Positions 22,866 to 34,144 of a stretch of DNA of 64,000 bases are shown here, piece after piece. Under the pieces are notes generated by a model that was not told the origin of the DNA, did no database searches, and saw only the letters and a program-made list of their open reading frames with translations. Position numbers and translations under genes: made by a program. Position 1 is the stretch's first letter. Every line of letters starts with the position of its first letter. The stretch comes from Craterostigma plantagineum. Lineage: Eukaryota; Streptophyta; Magnoliopsida; Lamiales; Linderniaceae. Where the stretch lies: contig JAPQWV010000302.1 of assembly GCA_027422505.1 (NCBI GenBank), forward strand, positions 186,001-250,000, read 5' to 3'.

Positions 22866-23516
22866 TCATGGCGAACAGTTGGTCGTCGGAGCTTCACTGC
22901 TTCGGAAATCACGACAGGAGTTCTTGGAGAGATCTGAAGTTCTCAGGCGAGAGAGCGACCATATCAAGCCGGTGAAGGTAGGGTTCCCAGACAAGCTATT
23001 ACTCGATAGGTTAGGTGGTTCACGGAGGCGCACTTCGACAGAGTGCTGGGAATTGGCTATTCTAGGCGATTATGGGCCAGAGAGAGGAACCGAAGGGACC
23101 CACAGTTTTCGAACATGGCGTCGGGCAATAGGCCAGTCAGGGAATTCTCAGACAAGTCAAGAAACTGAAGCGAAGGAGAAAGGTCAGAGATTATGTTCCC
23201 TGAGAAAGAATTCTTGCTGAGGTTTAGCCTTTCGAGGCTGGGCAATAAGGCGAGCTGAGGCTTATCGAGCCACTGAGGTTGTTCATGGCGAGCGAAAGTA
23301 CTTTGAGGGACTGTAAGTTCTCTAAACCCCTCCCAATCTTCCCAGACAGGAACAAGCCTTCGAGGGAAACCTCGGAGCTCTGTTGTTTGATGGGCTTCAT
23401 TTGATTAATTGCCATGAACATGGAGATGGGTCGTCTTCGTTCCACGTTTCGAGGGCGTTTTGTGGGTCTTGGAGGCTCGACTTGAAGATGATAGGCCTAC
23501 TACGTCGTCGTTTAGC
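22866..23516 (-). pseudogene. LRR receptor-like kinase fragment (At3g28040-like), N-terminal part
   Basis: Minus-strand frames give an LRR N-terminal cap (LNDDVVGL, SLQDPQNALETWNEDDPSP, CSWQ), then leucine-rich repeats (LSGKIGRGLENLQSLKVLSL, MPSLERLNLSKNSFSGN, PSLQFLDLSENSLTGLLPD, CGSLRFLSLAHNRLE, NLSSNSLSGN). Order and wording resemble the probably inactive LRR kinase group of Arabidopsis At3g28040, which sits in the plasma membrane. Frameshifts near 23400 and 23230 and a stop near 23054 break it. No transmembrane or kinase part is present. The fragment ends where the TR-GAG element has inserted. It lies opposite in strand to the other captured fragments downstream. Confidence 0.8.
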
Positions 23517-23909
23517 TGCAGATTTTCTTAGGAAGAAATGGGTTGAATAGATGTTTCTGAAATGTAGAAGTATTCCTTCTGAATTGGAAGCCCTCTGCTC
23601 AGAAGACTTCTGAAAGCGAATCTGTGTTTGCCCTCAATCAAAGTGTAATTTATCTTCCATTTGCTCTTTTTTCTGTAAATCCGAGCATTGTTACTTCTGG
23701 GTTGTAGCTTTTGTGGGCTGATGTCTTGAGTTTGGGGACTAATTGTGTTATCTACACTGTAGTTGTTCTGTTTGTCAAGTATTTCTCATTTGGGCTTAGA
23801 TATTCGACATTTGAGCTCTTTGCATTTGCTTTAATGTGTCTGAGAAAAAGGTGAACTTTTTAGTTTGCTTAGAAGTTTGGCATTTAACTTCCTTTGATGG
23901 TATTAACAG

Positions 23910-24185
23910 AACGAAGCAGAAATATCCGCCGTGGAGGAAGAAGATGCGGAGCTAGAGAAAGACCTCATTGCAAAGGAAAGGGAAACATTGGACGTTCTAA
24001 AGGAGCTCGAAAGCACTAAAAACATCGTCGAAGAACTCAAAATAAAGCTTCAGAAAGAAACCTCTGAGATTGGCGAAACCTTGGATCAAAAGGAGAAAGA
24101 CGATTTTGAGTCTTGCTCATCTTCTTCCCCAGGTTTTATCTTGCTCGAGCTTAAACAGGCCAAGCTAAACCTGATAAAAACGATG
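23910..24185 (+). pseudogene. WEB-family coiled-coil protein fragment, copy 1
   Basis: An exon-like segment after a ttaacag acceptor encodes EEEDAELEKDLIAKERETLD, KELESTKNIVEELKIKLQKE and, after a Ser run, PGFILLELKQAKLNL. This matches the WEB family of plant coiled-coil proteins (relatives of WEB1/PMI2, needed for chloroplast light movement). The typical continuation (TTNDLADIR-like) is absent and the frame runs into non-coding DNA. Only a few percent of a ~600-residue protein is present. It is the first unit of a ~437-bp tandem duplication. Confidence 0.75.
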
Positions 24186-24346
24186 ATCTACAATGTAGTA
24201 GTTTTGTTTGTCAAGTATTTCTCATTTGTGCTTAGATATCGACATTTGAGCTCTTTGTGTTTGCTTTAATGTGTCTGCGGAAAAGGTGAACTTTTTAGTT
24301 TGCTTAGAAGTTTGGCATTTAATACTTCCTTTTATGGTATTAACAG

Positions 24347-24650
24347 AACGAAGCAGAAATCTCCGCCGTGGAGGAAGAAGCTGCGAAACTAGAGAAAGAC
24401 CTCATTGCAATGGAAAGGGAAACATTGAACATTCTAAAGGAGCTCGAATGCACAAAAAACATCATCGGACAACTCAAAATAAAGCTTCAGAAAGAAACAT
24501 CTGAGATCGGCGAAACCTTGGATCCATAGGAGAAAGACGGTTTTGAGTATTGCCCATCTTCTTCCAAGTTGAACCTGACAAAAACGACGAACGATCTCGC
24601 CGAAACCTGCAAATGGGAGCTCAACAGACCATCATCGTCGTCGTCCCTCG
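24347..24650 (+). pseudogene. WEB-family fragment, copy 2 of tandem duplication
   Basis: Repeats the exon of copy 1 (EEEAAKLEKDLIAMERETLN, KELECTKNIIGQLKIKLQKE), followed by a stop at GETLDP-TAG, and then LNLTKTTNDLAETCKWELN in another frame, which is the part missing from copy 1. The two units (about 23760-24197 and 24198-24640) also share the preceding intron sequence, tttgtcaagtatttctcattt, so the duplication happened at DNA level. Confidence 0.75.
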
Positions 24651-25023
24651 CTTTATGGGCGGTAATTAAATTTACGTAGCATTTAGGGTTCTTGGTCTTG
24701 AGGTTTTCCTCCATTATCGTCTTTTTTTCTCTTCTGAACTGTTTTTTCTTAATCGCAGAGCTTTGACTGCTTTTGTTTTTTCTTCAGGAATGGGATATTC
24801 ATATGCAGGTCGATGGAGATGAATTGCAACCTGTGTTCGAGCTGCAATTGTAGCTTATGCGTCTGTAAAAGCTATGACTGGAAATCACAAGTAGCTTATT
24901 AGGTCAATTTTGTTTAATGTTTCAATGATTTTTATGCTATGCCTAGGGGTGATATTGGCTGTCCTTTCTTTCTGATTTGTTCGTTTTAGTTTTCCAAAAC
25001 TGTTGCTTTAGTTCACTCCTTTT

Positions 25024-25125
25024 GGTAGAGGGACGTGAAATCAGATTGGTATTTGATGACTTCGCAGGGCCACCAAAAGCTCTGGATGAAGATGAGACAT
25101 AGCTTCTTGATAAACTAATAAAAGT
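25024..25125 (+). pseudogene. Possible NIP30/FAM192A-like exon remnant
   Basis: A short segment reads REIRLVFDDFAGPPKALDED then ET, a stop, and LLDKLIK. The phrase PPKALDEDETxFLDKL is what I recall from the plant NIP30 (PSME3-interacting protein) family, which acts in the nucleus. It is only about 30 residues, so the call is weak. It could be chance or another family. Confidence 0.3.
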
Positions 25126-25169
25126 GAGGCTTTATCTTCTATTGAGAGGATGGATGGTTTTTTTTTACC

Positions 25170-25345
25170 TGTGGAGCAACGATGGTTTCAAGGTAATCAA
25201 TCACTTCTCCGTTAGCGATGAAGAGCAACGACGGTTTCAAGGTAATCGATCACTTCTCCTTGGGCGATGAATGGTATCCTCGGGCCCATAAAGGTACTAC
25301 GATTCTTGATAAAGGTACTACGATTCTTGATATGAACTAAGCCAA
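25170..25345. repeat. Two short tandem duplications
   Basis: A ~50-bp unit (gagcaacgatggtttcaaggtaatcaatcacttctcc) occurs twice near 25172 and 25224, then a 21-bp unit (aaaggtactacgattcttgat) occurs twice near 25290-25330. They lie inside the gene-fragment mosaic. No function is apparent. Confidence 0.5.
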
Positions 25346-25523
25346 ATAATCTTCATATTCGTGCTATGAATTTCTCAGGCATATGCCTGCGAAACTGTGA
25401 AGAGCACCAATCGTTAGGATTATCAGCAGTAAGCAACAGTTCGTCATCGTGTATGAAATGAAATGCATCTTTATTCATATTTGAATTTTGATTTATGTTT
25501 TTTCGATGGCATTTTATATGCAG

Positions 25524-26690
25524 GTGAGTACGGCGTAGGGGACGGGCTTGATCATCGGGCCAGCGTATGTAGGATATCTCGCCCAGGTATGTTAATCTTT
25601 ACGACTATCGCTCTACTGATTTCCTAATAAATTCGTAGTTTAACTCGAATTTGTTATAACTCAAGCCCGTCGAGAAGTTTCCTGGGATTATTTCGCCGGA
25701 CTCTTTCCTTAGAAGGTGACTGATTAATCTCTAAGCCTCATACTTCCTTCAATCTTCTACTACAAAAAATCCTTAGACATAAAATCTATTGCAGATTCCC
25801 TTACTTCCTCCCCTGCTTCATGTCTCTCTCTGCACAATCTTCGTCACCATAGCCTGCTTCTTTATCCCTGTATGCTTACGATTAACTTTTTTCGGTGGCG
25901 TTTTATATGCAGGTGAGTACGGCGTGGGGGACGGGCTTAATCATCGGGCAAGCGTTAGGAGGATATCTCGCCCAGGTATGTTAATCTTTACGCCTATCGT
26001 TCTACTGGTTTCCTAATAACTCGAATTTGTTATAACTCAAGCCCGCCGAGAAGTTTCCTGGGATTATTTCGTCGGACTCTTTCTTGGGATGTGATTGATT
26101 TAATCTCTAAGCCTCATACTTCCTTCAATCTTCTATTACAGAAAATCCATTGACATAAATTCTATTGCAAATTCCCTTACTTCCTCCCCTGCTTCATCAT
26201 CTCTCTCTGCGCAATCTTCGTCACCGTCGCCTGCTTCGTTATCCCATAATGCTTTGGACGATTAAGTTTAACAGCACTTTTGATTCTATTAACGTTCTTT
26301 ACTTCTTTAATGTTCCATGGCTGGGTTTTTCTTTTCCTCATTGAAGGAAATGCACAAGCCTGAGAATACGCCTTCTCAAGTGACGTACGAAGCCTTGGAA
26401 TCAGCCGATAAAAAAGAAGACATGGGTAAGAAAACTACTAATTCTGCGAAGAGCCTTCTCAAAAACTGGCCTCTCATGTCTTCAATCATCGTGACATGGC
26501 TTACACAGAGGTAAATAAACCTCATTATTTTCGTAACACTTTGATCTTATAAAAGGGCTGTCTGTGATATTGAGAATCTTTTTTCCTTGGAAAGATATTT
26601 TATTTGTGGCAGTTAGCCCGACGAGGCTCAGGGGATTAGGCTACACTACCAAAGACGTCGAGATAGTTCTCGCAATCTCGGGTTTGTCTT
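25524..26690 (+). pseudogene. ZIFL (zinc-induced facilitator-like, MFS) pseudogene with duplicated exons
   Basis: Exon 25524-25586 and its copy 25913-25975 (each 63 bp, ag/gt borders) encode VSTAWGTGLIIGxALGGYLA; the first copy has a stop for Trp. The next exon also occurs twice (about 25795-25870 and 26168-26250): FPYFLPCFIISLCAIFVTVA. Then come a linker exon (EMHKPENTPSQVTYEALES, KSLLKNWPLMSS), the remnant DMAYTE before gtaaat, and an exon with PTRLRGLGYTTKDVEIVLAI. This is the middle of a plant ZIFL transporter, a 12-helix major facilitator protein of tonoplast or plasma membrane. The N- and C-terminal halves are absent. Introns are retained, so the piece was copied as genomic DNA. Confidence 0.85.
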
Positions 26691-28489
26691 AACTTCAGTT
26701 ACGTTTCAGTGTAAGGAAGAAGGAAAGAAAGTTAAACTCTGCTATATATTTACGAACGATTTGCAGATGCCGGAACCGTGGTTATGTTGTTAGAGAAAAG
26801 TAATCTCTGGAGTGGTCACAGGAGCGGTCTGCAGCAATCTCAGCCATCCAAGTCTGGTATAGAAAAGTCAGTCATTGCTGAGAAAAGTCAGTCAGACGTC
26901 CAAGTCTGGTAGAGAAAAGTCAGTCGCTGCAAAATATCTGCTTTTGTTCTTCATTTTGTCGGGTTTTGTTAATTTTTTGAGATATTCGCTGTATCTGAAT
27001 TAAAAAGGGTTGTGGGCTTTTGCTTATGCTGTGTTAGTAGCTTTGGAGCTTTGTTTGTTGTACAATTCTTGGTAACAGAGCGTAATCGATACTGATGTAA
27101 GCACTCTCTTTTTCGTGGGCATACAGACATCCCTACTAAGGAAGATGCACGTTAAAAGCTATGTTTTGAGAGGCAACCCATAGTATGAAACATGTTTATA
27201 GACATCTCGATGAGCCGTCACAAACACAAGGAATGCATAGTAAAATGAGATGTCACTATGCATAGAAAAATGAAAAGTCCGCTGGGAGATGGAATGACTG
27301 ATGAAGTATGCTTATATAGTTTATTTCCCCTGTTTTTTCCTATGGTTAGATCACTTTGTATATTTGCTAAGGAATGAATGAATTTTGTTGTTCTTGTGAC
27401 AGTTTTATCACCAGCAATACCAACAGTTTACTTCGCTAAAGAAGGTAGCTTCATTTGCAGAGGTGGTTCTGTGGCACCAGAAAAAACCGATGCTGGTGTT
27501 ATGCTTACACCAAAGTAAGTATTGATTTATTATATCGTTCTTTACATATATTATGTAGCTTTTTAGAGATTATCTATTTGAAAATATTTTCAACGAGTTA
27601 TGTTGTTACCATTCATTGATTTTAAACTAACAGACCAAGAGATGCCGGAATCGTGGTTTATAGAAGATAACAAACGGTTTGAATCGTGAACAATTTTTGA
27701 AGGTATATTAAGAGCGAGGAACGGGATTCGACTAAGGATGGGATTGGTGCTCGGACATATTTAGGTGTATTTTCTCTTACTTGATTTATTTACAACCTTT
27801 TTTTAGTTTTGACTCAATTTGGACCGATCGTATCACTATGGGTATAGCTGTGACTTGATTAAAAGCCAGTTGTGTTAATTTATTTGTTAACTCTTGCAAA
27901 GCCAATTTGGACCGGTCGTGAGCCTTTGATGTGATGTTTGTATGCCTATTAGCTTCTCACATCAAAATGTCAGCTCTTGCAAGAAGCAGAGAGAGGGCAA
28001 AGTTTTCAGTCGGCAAGCGAGTATGACACAAGTCACAAGAGGACGAGGCTGATTAAAAGGTTGTGAGGCCTTGATAAAAATCTCTTGCATTATCCTAATA
28101 TTTATATCCATGTCTGATTGATTGTTCATATCTATTGCTTGACAGCGTATCAAGCTAGTGTGAGCGAGTGTTTCTTCCATCATTGGAAAACAGCACCAGT
28201 CGTCATCTTCCCAGGAATAGGTACAGTGCGTTTGCATTTTAGAGAAAATCACTCAAAGTGGATTCCCAGAAAGGGCGAAAGGTAATTCACCCAACAATGT
28301 TCATCAATGGTTGCTTCCTTTGGCTTGAAAGCAATTTAGAAAAGTAATGGAATTTTGAAATATTAAAGCCGTCGGGTAATTTACCCACAATGTTCATCAA
28401 TGGTTGCTTCCCTTGCCTTGAAATAGAAGCAAGTTAGAAAAGTAATGGAATTTTGAAATATTTTCTGAAAGATAAAAAGCCCCCGATAT
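26691..28489. other. Mosaic spacer, no gene recognised
   Basis: Contains fragments that may be exons but that I cannot assign, for example around 27417-27515 (TVYFAKEGSFICRGGSVAPE before a gtaagt donor). Two near-copies of a ~93-bp segment lie at 28278-28367 and 28372-28463 (ttcatcaatggttgcttcc..ggaattttgaaatatt). No complete frame. Confidence 0.4.
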
Positions 28490-28700
28490 GTTTTGTATGA
28501 TCTTAGCGTCCGTGCAAGCAGCGCTTTAATAGATCCCGTGATTGGTCGTGAGATCGAAGTGGAGAGAATCGTTCAGATTCCTGCCGAAGAACGAAAAGTA
28601 ATCCTATCATTCGGCGAGGCTGGGGTTGGTAAGACGGACATTGCCGAAGGATTAGCTAAGAGGATTGATGAGGGAAAAGTACCACACTTTCTCATGGTGA
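28490..28700 (+). pseudogene. ClpD/ERD1-like Hsp100 fragment with Walker A
   Basis: Encodes DLSVRASSALIDPVIGREIE, VERIVQIP, then LSFGEAGVGKTDIAEGLAKR. This is the start of the first AAA+ domain of a Clp/Hsp100 ATPase, including the Walker A GEAGVGKT. The wording (LTARASEGLIDPVIGRE in the family) fits chloroplast ClpD (ERD1) better than ClpC. One exon's worth only, and it runs into an intron-like gtgagttc. Position ~28685 is the likely exon end. Confidence 0.75.
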
Positions 28701-28819
28701 GTTCTCCTCTTTTTTCTTTAAATTTATTTTTTGGCCATGAGATTGTGAGTTATGTTTATGTTATTGTTTCAAATTGTGCAAAAAAAGTGCATTATGGCAT
28801 TAGACATAGACCTGCTTCT

Positions 28820-29225
28820 TGCAGGTTGCTAAAAGAGTCGCTGCGGAGCGTGGTGAGTAAATAGGAGAAAGGGAGAGATACCTGCCTCCTCTTTTGCAAG
28901 TCGGTTATCAAGTTCGCCTTGAGGGTATGAAAGGGAGAGATACCTGCCTCCTCTTTTGCACGACTGGTATAATTAAGGAGATTACTGGTCGACAGGAAAT
29001 TAAAAGGTGTAACTCATGTTATTGTCGATGAGATTCATGAGCGTGGAATGAATGAAGGTCTGCGTTAAACTATGAACTTTCAGTTTTTCTATTTTGCTTT
29101 TTCATTTACCTTTTTTTTCACTTTTCATGCTCACTTCTGCCACCTATCCATGGCAGACTTTCTTTTAATTGATTTAGAAGATCTTCTCCCTCGCCGACCT
29201 GAACTCAAACCACAATATAAAGCAA
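28820..29225 (+). pseudogene. DExH-box RNA helicase fragment
   Basis: After a cttgcag acceptor it reads VAKRVAAERGE, then in shifted frames [25 protein letters not shown] and [20 protein letters not shown], followed after an intron-like gap by DLLPRRPELK. These are ordered motifs of a plant DExH helicase (DExH3/DExH5 type), including the DEIH Walker B box. A short duplication repeats [15 protein letters not shown] DNA (28873-28905 and 28932-28970). ATP-dependent RNA unwinding was the ancestral role; this copy is broken. Confidence 0.75.
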
Positions 29226-29309
29226 CCATTACTTTACTTCGTGGACAAGACTAGCTTTTCTCCATCTTGCTTCTTTTAGCCATAGAATCGATCCTATGTT
29301 TGGCTACGA

Positions 29310-29690
29310 CTTGCAAACAAGTCCTTGGCTTTTTTCAACGCTCTTTCGAAAGACTGCGTTGCCCTTCTTCCCGAAGGAAAAACGCAGGAAGCTGTTATTG
29401 CATCAAAGGAAGTCGAAAGGTCTGTCGAGGAGTTGACCGTTGAGCTCATTACAGCGAAGCAATCCCTGGAATCTGCTCACTCATTTCACATGGAGGCCGA
29501 GGAGCAAAGGATGGGTGCCATCTGCTGACTCAGCTCATAAGACGGGCTCCACTGGGAAATGGAGCTTAAGGACACTGAGGAAGAGCTTTGAAGTTGTGCG
29601 GAAATATGGATTTCACTAATGATCTTAAGACGAAGTTGCAAGAGGCAAATGGGCAGCTCAAAGATTTGATAAAAATTTATGATGAGAATT
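29310..29690 (+). pseudogene. WEB-family fragment, third piece
   Basis: Encodes [40 protein letters not shown] and EQRMGA. Then, in other frames, come MELKDTEEEL and NDLKTKLQEANGQLKDLIKI. It matches a more central part of WEB-family coiled coils (SLESAH..HLEAEEQRIGA). It lies 5 kb from the first two WEB pieces, with ZIFL, ClpD and helicase pieces between, so the source gene was split or captured more than once. Confidence 0.75.
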
Positions 29691-32440
29691 GCACGACTAT
29701 AAGCCTTACAAGATGTCTGGACCTAAAGTTTTAGGACAAACCCTTTAATTGCACGAGTGCTTCAGTAACAGTCGTGCAAAAATAAGACTCACAAAGACCG
29801 TGATTAAAAGATGTCGTTTACAAGTTGACATATAATGCAATATTATTTAATATTGTTACACGTATAAAAATATATTTGATATTCTTTACAATACACGACT
29901 GAATATTATTTTGTCGCAGATCAAGTAAAAAATAATTTTTAATATATGTTGGCATTCTTCACACAGCATGACTGAAATATTATTATGGCGCACGGCAAAT
30001 AAAAATGATTTGTAATATATAATGCAATGTTGTTATTGTTACACGTAGAAAAAAATATATTTGACATTCTTTAAATACATGACTGAAATATTATTATGGC
30101 GCACGTCAAGTAAAAATAATTTGTAATGTATAATGCAATATTTCTTATATTTTACACGTCTATACAATTATTATTATGGCGCACGTCGACAGTCTATAAT
30201 ACACGATTTGAAATATTATTATGGCGCACGTCGACAGTCTATACAATACACGATTGAAATTGGCCCAGATGAAGTAAAATTAATTTCTAACGTATGTTGG
30301 AATTCTTCACATTACACTACTAAAATATTATTGTGGCGCACTTTAAATCAAAATGATTTCTAATATAGTGCAATTTATGTTGTTACACGTATAAAAAATA
30401 TATTTGACATTCTTTACAATACACGACTATAATATTATTATGATGCATGTCAATTAAAAAAATTTCTCATGTACCATGCAAAATTATGATTATTTATATT
30501 GTAAAATTACATTACACCTTATTATTCTTATAAATTTATTCAGCGACTGGCATTCATTAGAAACATTTAATTTGCACTATTGAGACGAACATCGGAATGT
30601 TGGCATTCTTCACAATACACGACTGAAAAATTATTGGCCAGAACAGATCAAGTAAAATAATTTGTAATTTATAATGCAACATCTTTTTTCTATTGTTAAA
30701 CGTATAAAAAATATATTGGACATTGTTTATAATACACGACTCAAATATTATTATGACGCATGTCAATTAAAAATAGTGGGGTCCTTAAAACCTGTTTTAA
30801 ATGAATATGGTCTGAAACCTAACAATACTTAACGCAAGGGCCTGAAACGTTGCTGTCCCTTGATTTAATAGATTACTTTACATACCCAAGTCCATCTCGA
30901 TCGTGATGAAGGGCGTTTGCCGCCAGCTTTGTGATCATCTCTAAGAGGTTATTTAAATGCTTATGTTAGTATGGAACATGTAAACAATTGTCTGAATTTG
31001 AATGACCAGCACCTTATAAAGATGTGCATCATATGACCATTCCAGGAGCAAAAACAATATATGAAAAAAAAGTAACACCTGAATATGCCACACATTTGAA
31101 ACAAATATAATCTATAGTGGATCCGAATACTACTACTCAGACATTGCTATTATATATATATTGAGTAAACAATAATGGGATCGAGATATTGTCATATAAA
31201 CATATAACTTCATTACTCAAACTTACGATTATTTAGCGGAGCTATAATCATATATGATTTAGGGTTTTTATATATGCTTTATCTTGAGACACTAATAATC
31301 AATATATGCATACAATGTAACAATGTTTTCCAAATGGCATCAGTCAATCAACAAAGAACATTACATACATTATTTGGAACTTCGTAACAATCTTTCGACA
31401 TTTGGCAGCAGCACATACCTATTCATGAAACGTTCGGCCCAATTGTTTTTCAATTACATTAGGGTATACAAGTTATTTTTGCCTTCACATCTTTGGTAAG
31501 TAATGTCAACTAATAAGATTCAGTTGTTGAGCCTATAGAGAGTTGACGTATACCTTCCAAAGTTGGTTGTCATGCATGGTCAATTGTACGTTATCGTGTA
31601 TTAAGATATGCCTCCAGTAGGTATCAAGATTTTAATCATCAAAGGAAATTATATGGGGATACCAAGTTCTTCAAACATTCAGATGTTATAGACATATTAT
31701 ACCACGAAATCTTTAACACCATATAATATAATATCTTACCGTACTTTTTATTGAATATTGTGTATGAATGTATGTGATGAGCATCAGTCTCACAGTAGTT
31801 ATATATCATGTTTTATATTACTCTGTTTCGCAACTCGGCTTCTTTGATCTTCAACGGGTCGAAGTATGAGGAATAGATCTCAAGTCCACTCTACCCACCT
31901 TCAACCTAAGGAATCGGAGATTGGTAAGAAGTTTTCTTAACATCAATATTTCAAGACTGGTCCATTGATCGACTATTATTTTGTATAATAAAATGTTTCT
32001 TGCGGTATGAAATAGTTTTCGTACAGTCGTACAGTTTCTTGCGGGTGTAAAGAGTATGAAGTCTACAACAATTAGGTGAGAGATTGCTTAACTAACGGTA
32101 TATAATATGAACATAATGCACTACTGATGTATATTGTTATAATGCACTGCTGCATCATTCTTACTCTTCCTAAATTACATGATTGTTTCAATAACAGTCG
32201 TGCAATAGTTTTCGTACAGTCGTCCAGTTTCTTGCGGGTGTAAAGAGTATGTATTGGAACATTTATTCTGATTTCTTTATTTGAAGTTCTACATACTAAT
32301 TTCATAATCCATGATTAACGTTTATTTAGGATTTGTCCTGTTTTTGCACAACCTTTTTTGAAGTTGTCATGTAATTTAAGGGTTTGTCCTACTTTTGCAC
32401 GACTGTTATTGAAGCAGTCGTGTAATTTAGCAAAGAGGAG
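29690..32440. repeat. Array of CACGACT-bearing repeats and hairpins, gene-free
   Basis: From about 29800 to 30790 a degenerate unit of ~65-110 bp recurs: TATTTGACATTCTTTACAATACACGACTGAAATATTATTATGGCGCACGTCAAGT and variants (split here across several copies). Hairpins such as TTGCACGACTGTTATTGAAG..CAGTCGTGTAA occur near 29749, 32180 and 32395. Layout and motif recall subterminal repeats of CACTA transposons, but I see no matching CACTA terminus. No coding frame. Confidence 0.5.
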
Positions 32441-33089
32441 GTCTTGCATAATTTCAAATTGATCTGAACCATGTAAGAACGTCGCAATAGTGAATTATAA
32501 CATTATACATCAGTTGTGCATTCGTATGCAAAATGTTATGGCCGTAAGTGAACATAATGCATGCTTATCTAATAATTTATTGGAGGAAGATAGGGAAACT
32601 GTAGATGGAAAGGAAGTAAAAAAAATGTTTGACACTGACTTTAGGAGGTTTCATACATCCATTCAGATATGTTTTTACAGGTTTGACATGTAATTGTAAC
32701 ATCTCATCGGAAACATTATATTGCACCAAATTTAAGAACATATTGATAGATTTATTTACTTTGTGCTTACCAGTTTGTCTTATGAATGCATAGATAAACT
32801 TTGGAAATCTATGAGAATACACTACCGATGAAGACTTAAACGACTCTTACAAAATTGTTGCCAACTGCAATACATTAGAACATTATATTCGCACCACTGA
32901 CAAATATTCAAACATGTCACACAAAAATGTAAACGATGATACGATTAATAAAAAAGATATCATTACAAAAGTTGTATGAATTACTTAATCACACGAACTT
33001 TATTTCATATAACACATTAATATTGACCATATAATAATTATCAACCGTGATTACAAATTTTAAGAATGAAAAATGAGAAGTAACAGTTA
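32441..33089. other. Gene-free AT-rich stretch
   Basis: No supported gene, repeat or RNA. Short frames lack motifs. Confidence 0.5.
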
Positions 33090-33267
33090 CTCCCTCCGTC
33101 CCACTAATTTTATCACATTTTGCCATTTCGGGCATCCCACTAATTTTATCACCTTTCCTTATTTAGCAAAAAACTATTACAAACAATCAAAATAATAATA
33201 TTAAATATTCCTAAAAAACGTGTCAAAATATACAACTTATGTGATAAAGTTGCCGGGACGGAGGGAG
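33090..33267. mobile_element. Stowaway-like MITE (Tc1/mariner)
   Basis: 178 bp with ends CTCCCTCCGTCCC and GGGACGGAGGGAG as inverted repeats, flanked on both sides by TA. The inner inverted parts (ACTAATTTTATCAC and GTGATAAAGTTG) also pair. This is the classic plant Stowaway form, moved by mariner-like transposases and with no coding capacity. Confidence 0.9.
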
Positions 33268-33324
33268 TATAAAAAACCCTCCCACAATATATGATTTTAT
33301 TTAGTTTTATAAATGATTAAATAT

Positions 33325-33605
33325 TTTTTGCCCTCGGCTGGGTTCAGGGCGGGTCCAGATGTTGCCAACCCCGGCCTAAAACCCGCACCGAGACCCGCCA
33401 CTTATAATTTTTTATATAATCATTATATATATTTATATAACATAGGAACATATATTTAATAAATAATAATTATAGAGAAAAAATTTATAAATGCGGGGCA
33501 GTTTTTTTCCTGAGACAGATCTCGGGTCCACTATAAAATAAAATGGGCGAGTCTCGAGTCTACTATAAATTAGATTGCCCTACCGCAGATCTCGGGTTTT
33601 TTCTG
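33325..33605. mobile_element. Degenerate GGGTC/CGGG-rich non-autonomous element
   Basis: An AT-rich core lies between GC-rich edges with words such as GGGCGGGTCCAGATG, AAACCCGCACCGAGACCCGCC and ATCTCGGGTC. It resembles hAT-like MITEs of the CGGGTCGGG type. The termini are too worn to define, so the limits are approximate. Confidence 0.3.
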
Positions 33606-34144
33606 ATAGTAATGGATCTAATAAACTAAAAATCTCTTAAAAAAAAACGTGCATCGCATGGGTCTGAAACTAGTGAAGTCAATTAGTCTAAAGATGGCCT
33701 TTCTCTTCCAATATGCATTCATATTCAAGAAGTTGGTGATAAAATACAAAATATTTCAGTTTAAGAGATTCCCTCCGAATAAAAAATTACAGTTAGGGAT
33801 TACTTGTAATAGTACACTACCAGCCACACAGGGACACAAGTATACTGCCGTTTTCGAATTGAACTCCCAAGTCTTTCTTTCTCCTCAATGACGTGGACAA
33901 ATTTTCTATAAAGCAAGTGAAATGCAAACTAAGTCATCTTTACAAGGAATATCGGCTCTTGGAAAAATCATAGTCAATTCCTCAGATTATCCAATTGATA
34001 CATACATATAGATTTGTACTGTAACCGAGTATTTTCATTTCATTTGTTGGCATTTCAATGAATCATGGTGGGCAAATGCTTGTTTCTCATTGCGGTGATC
34101 GGAATCATATATTGTAAGTGCGGTCACATTCCCTTCTCTATTTT

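Noticed and set aside
27962..28252. 96-codon minus-strand frame
   Set aside because: No family recognised, opposite to neighbouring captured fragments, and composition like the flanking spacer.
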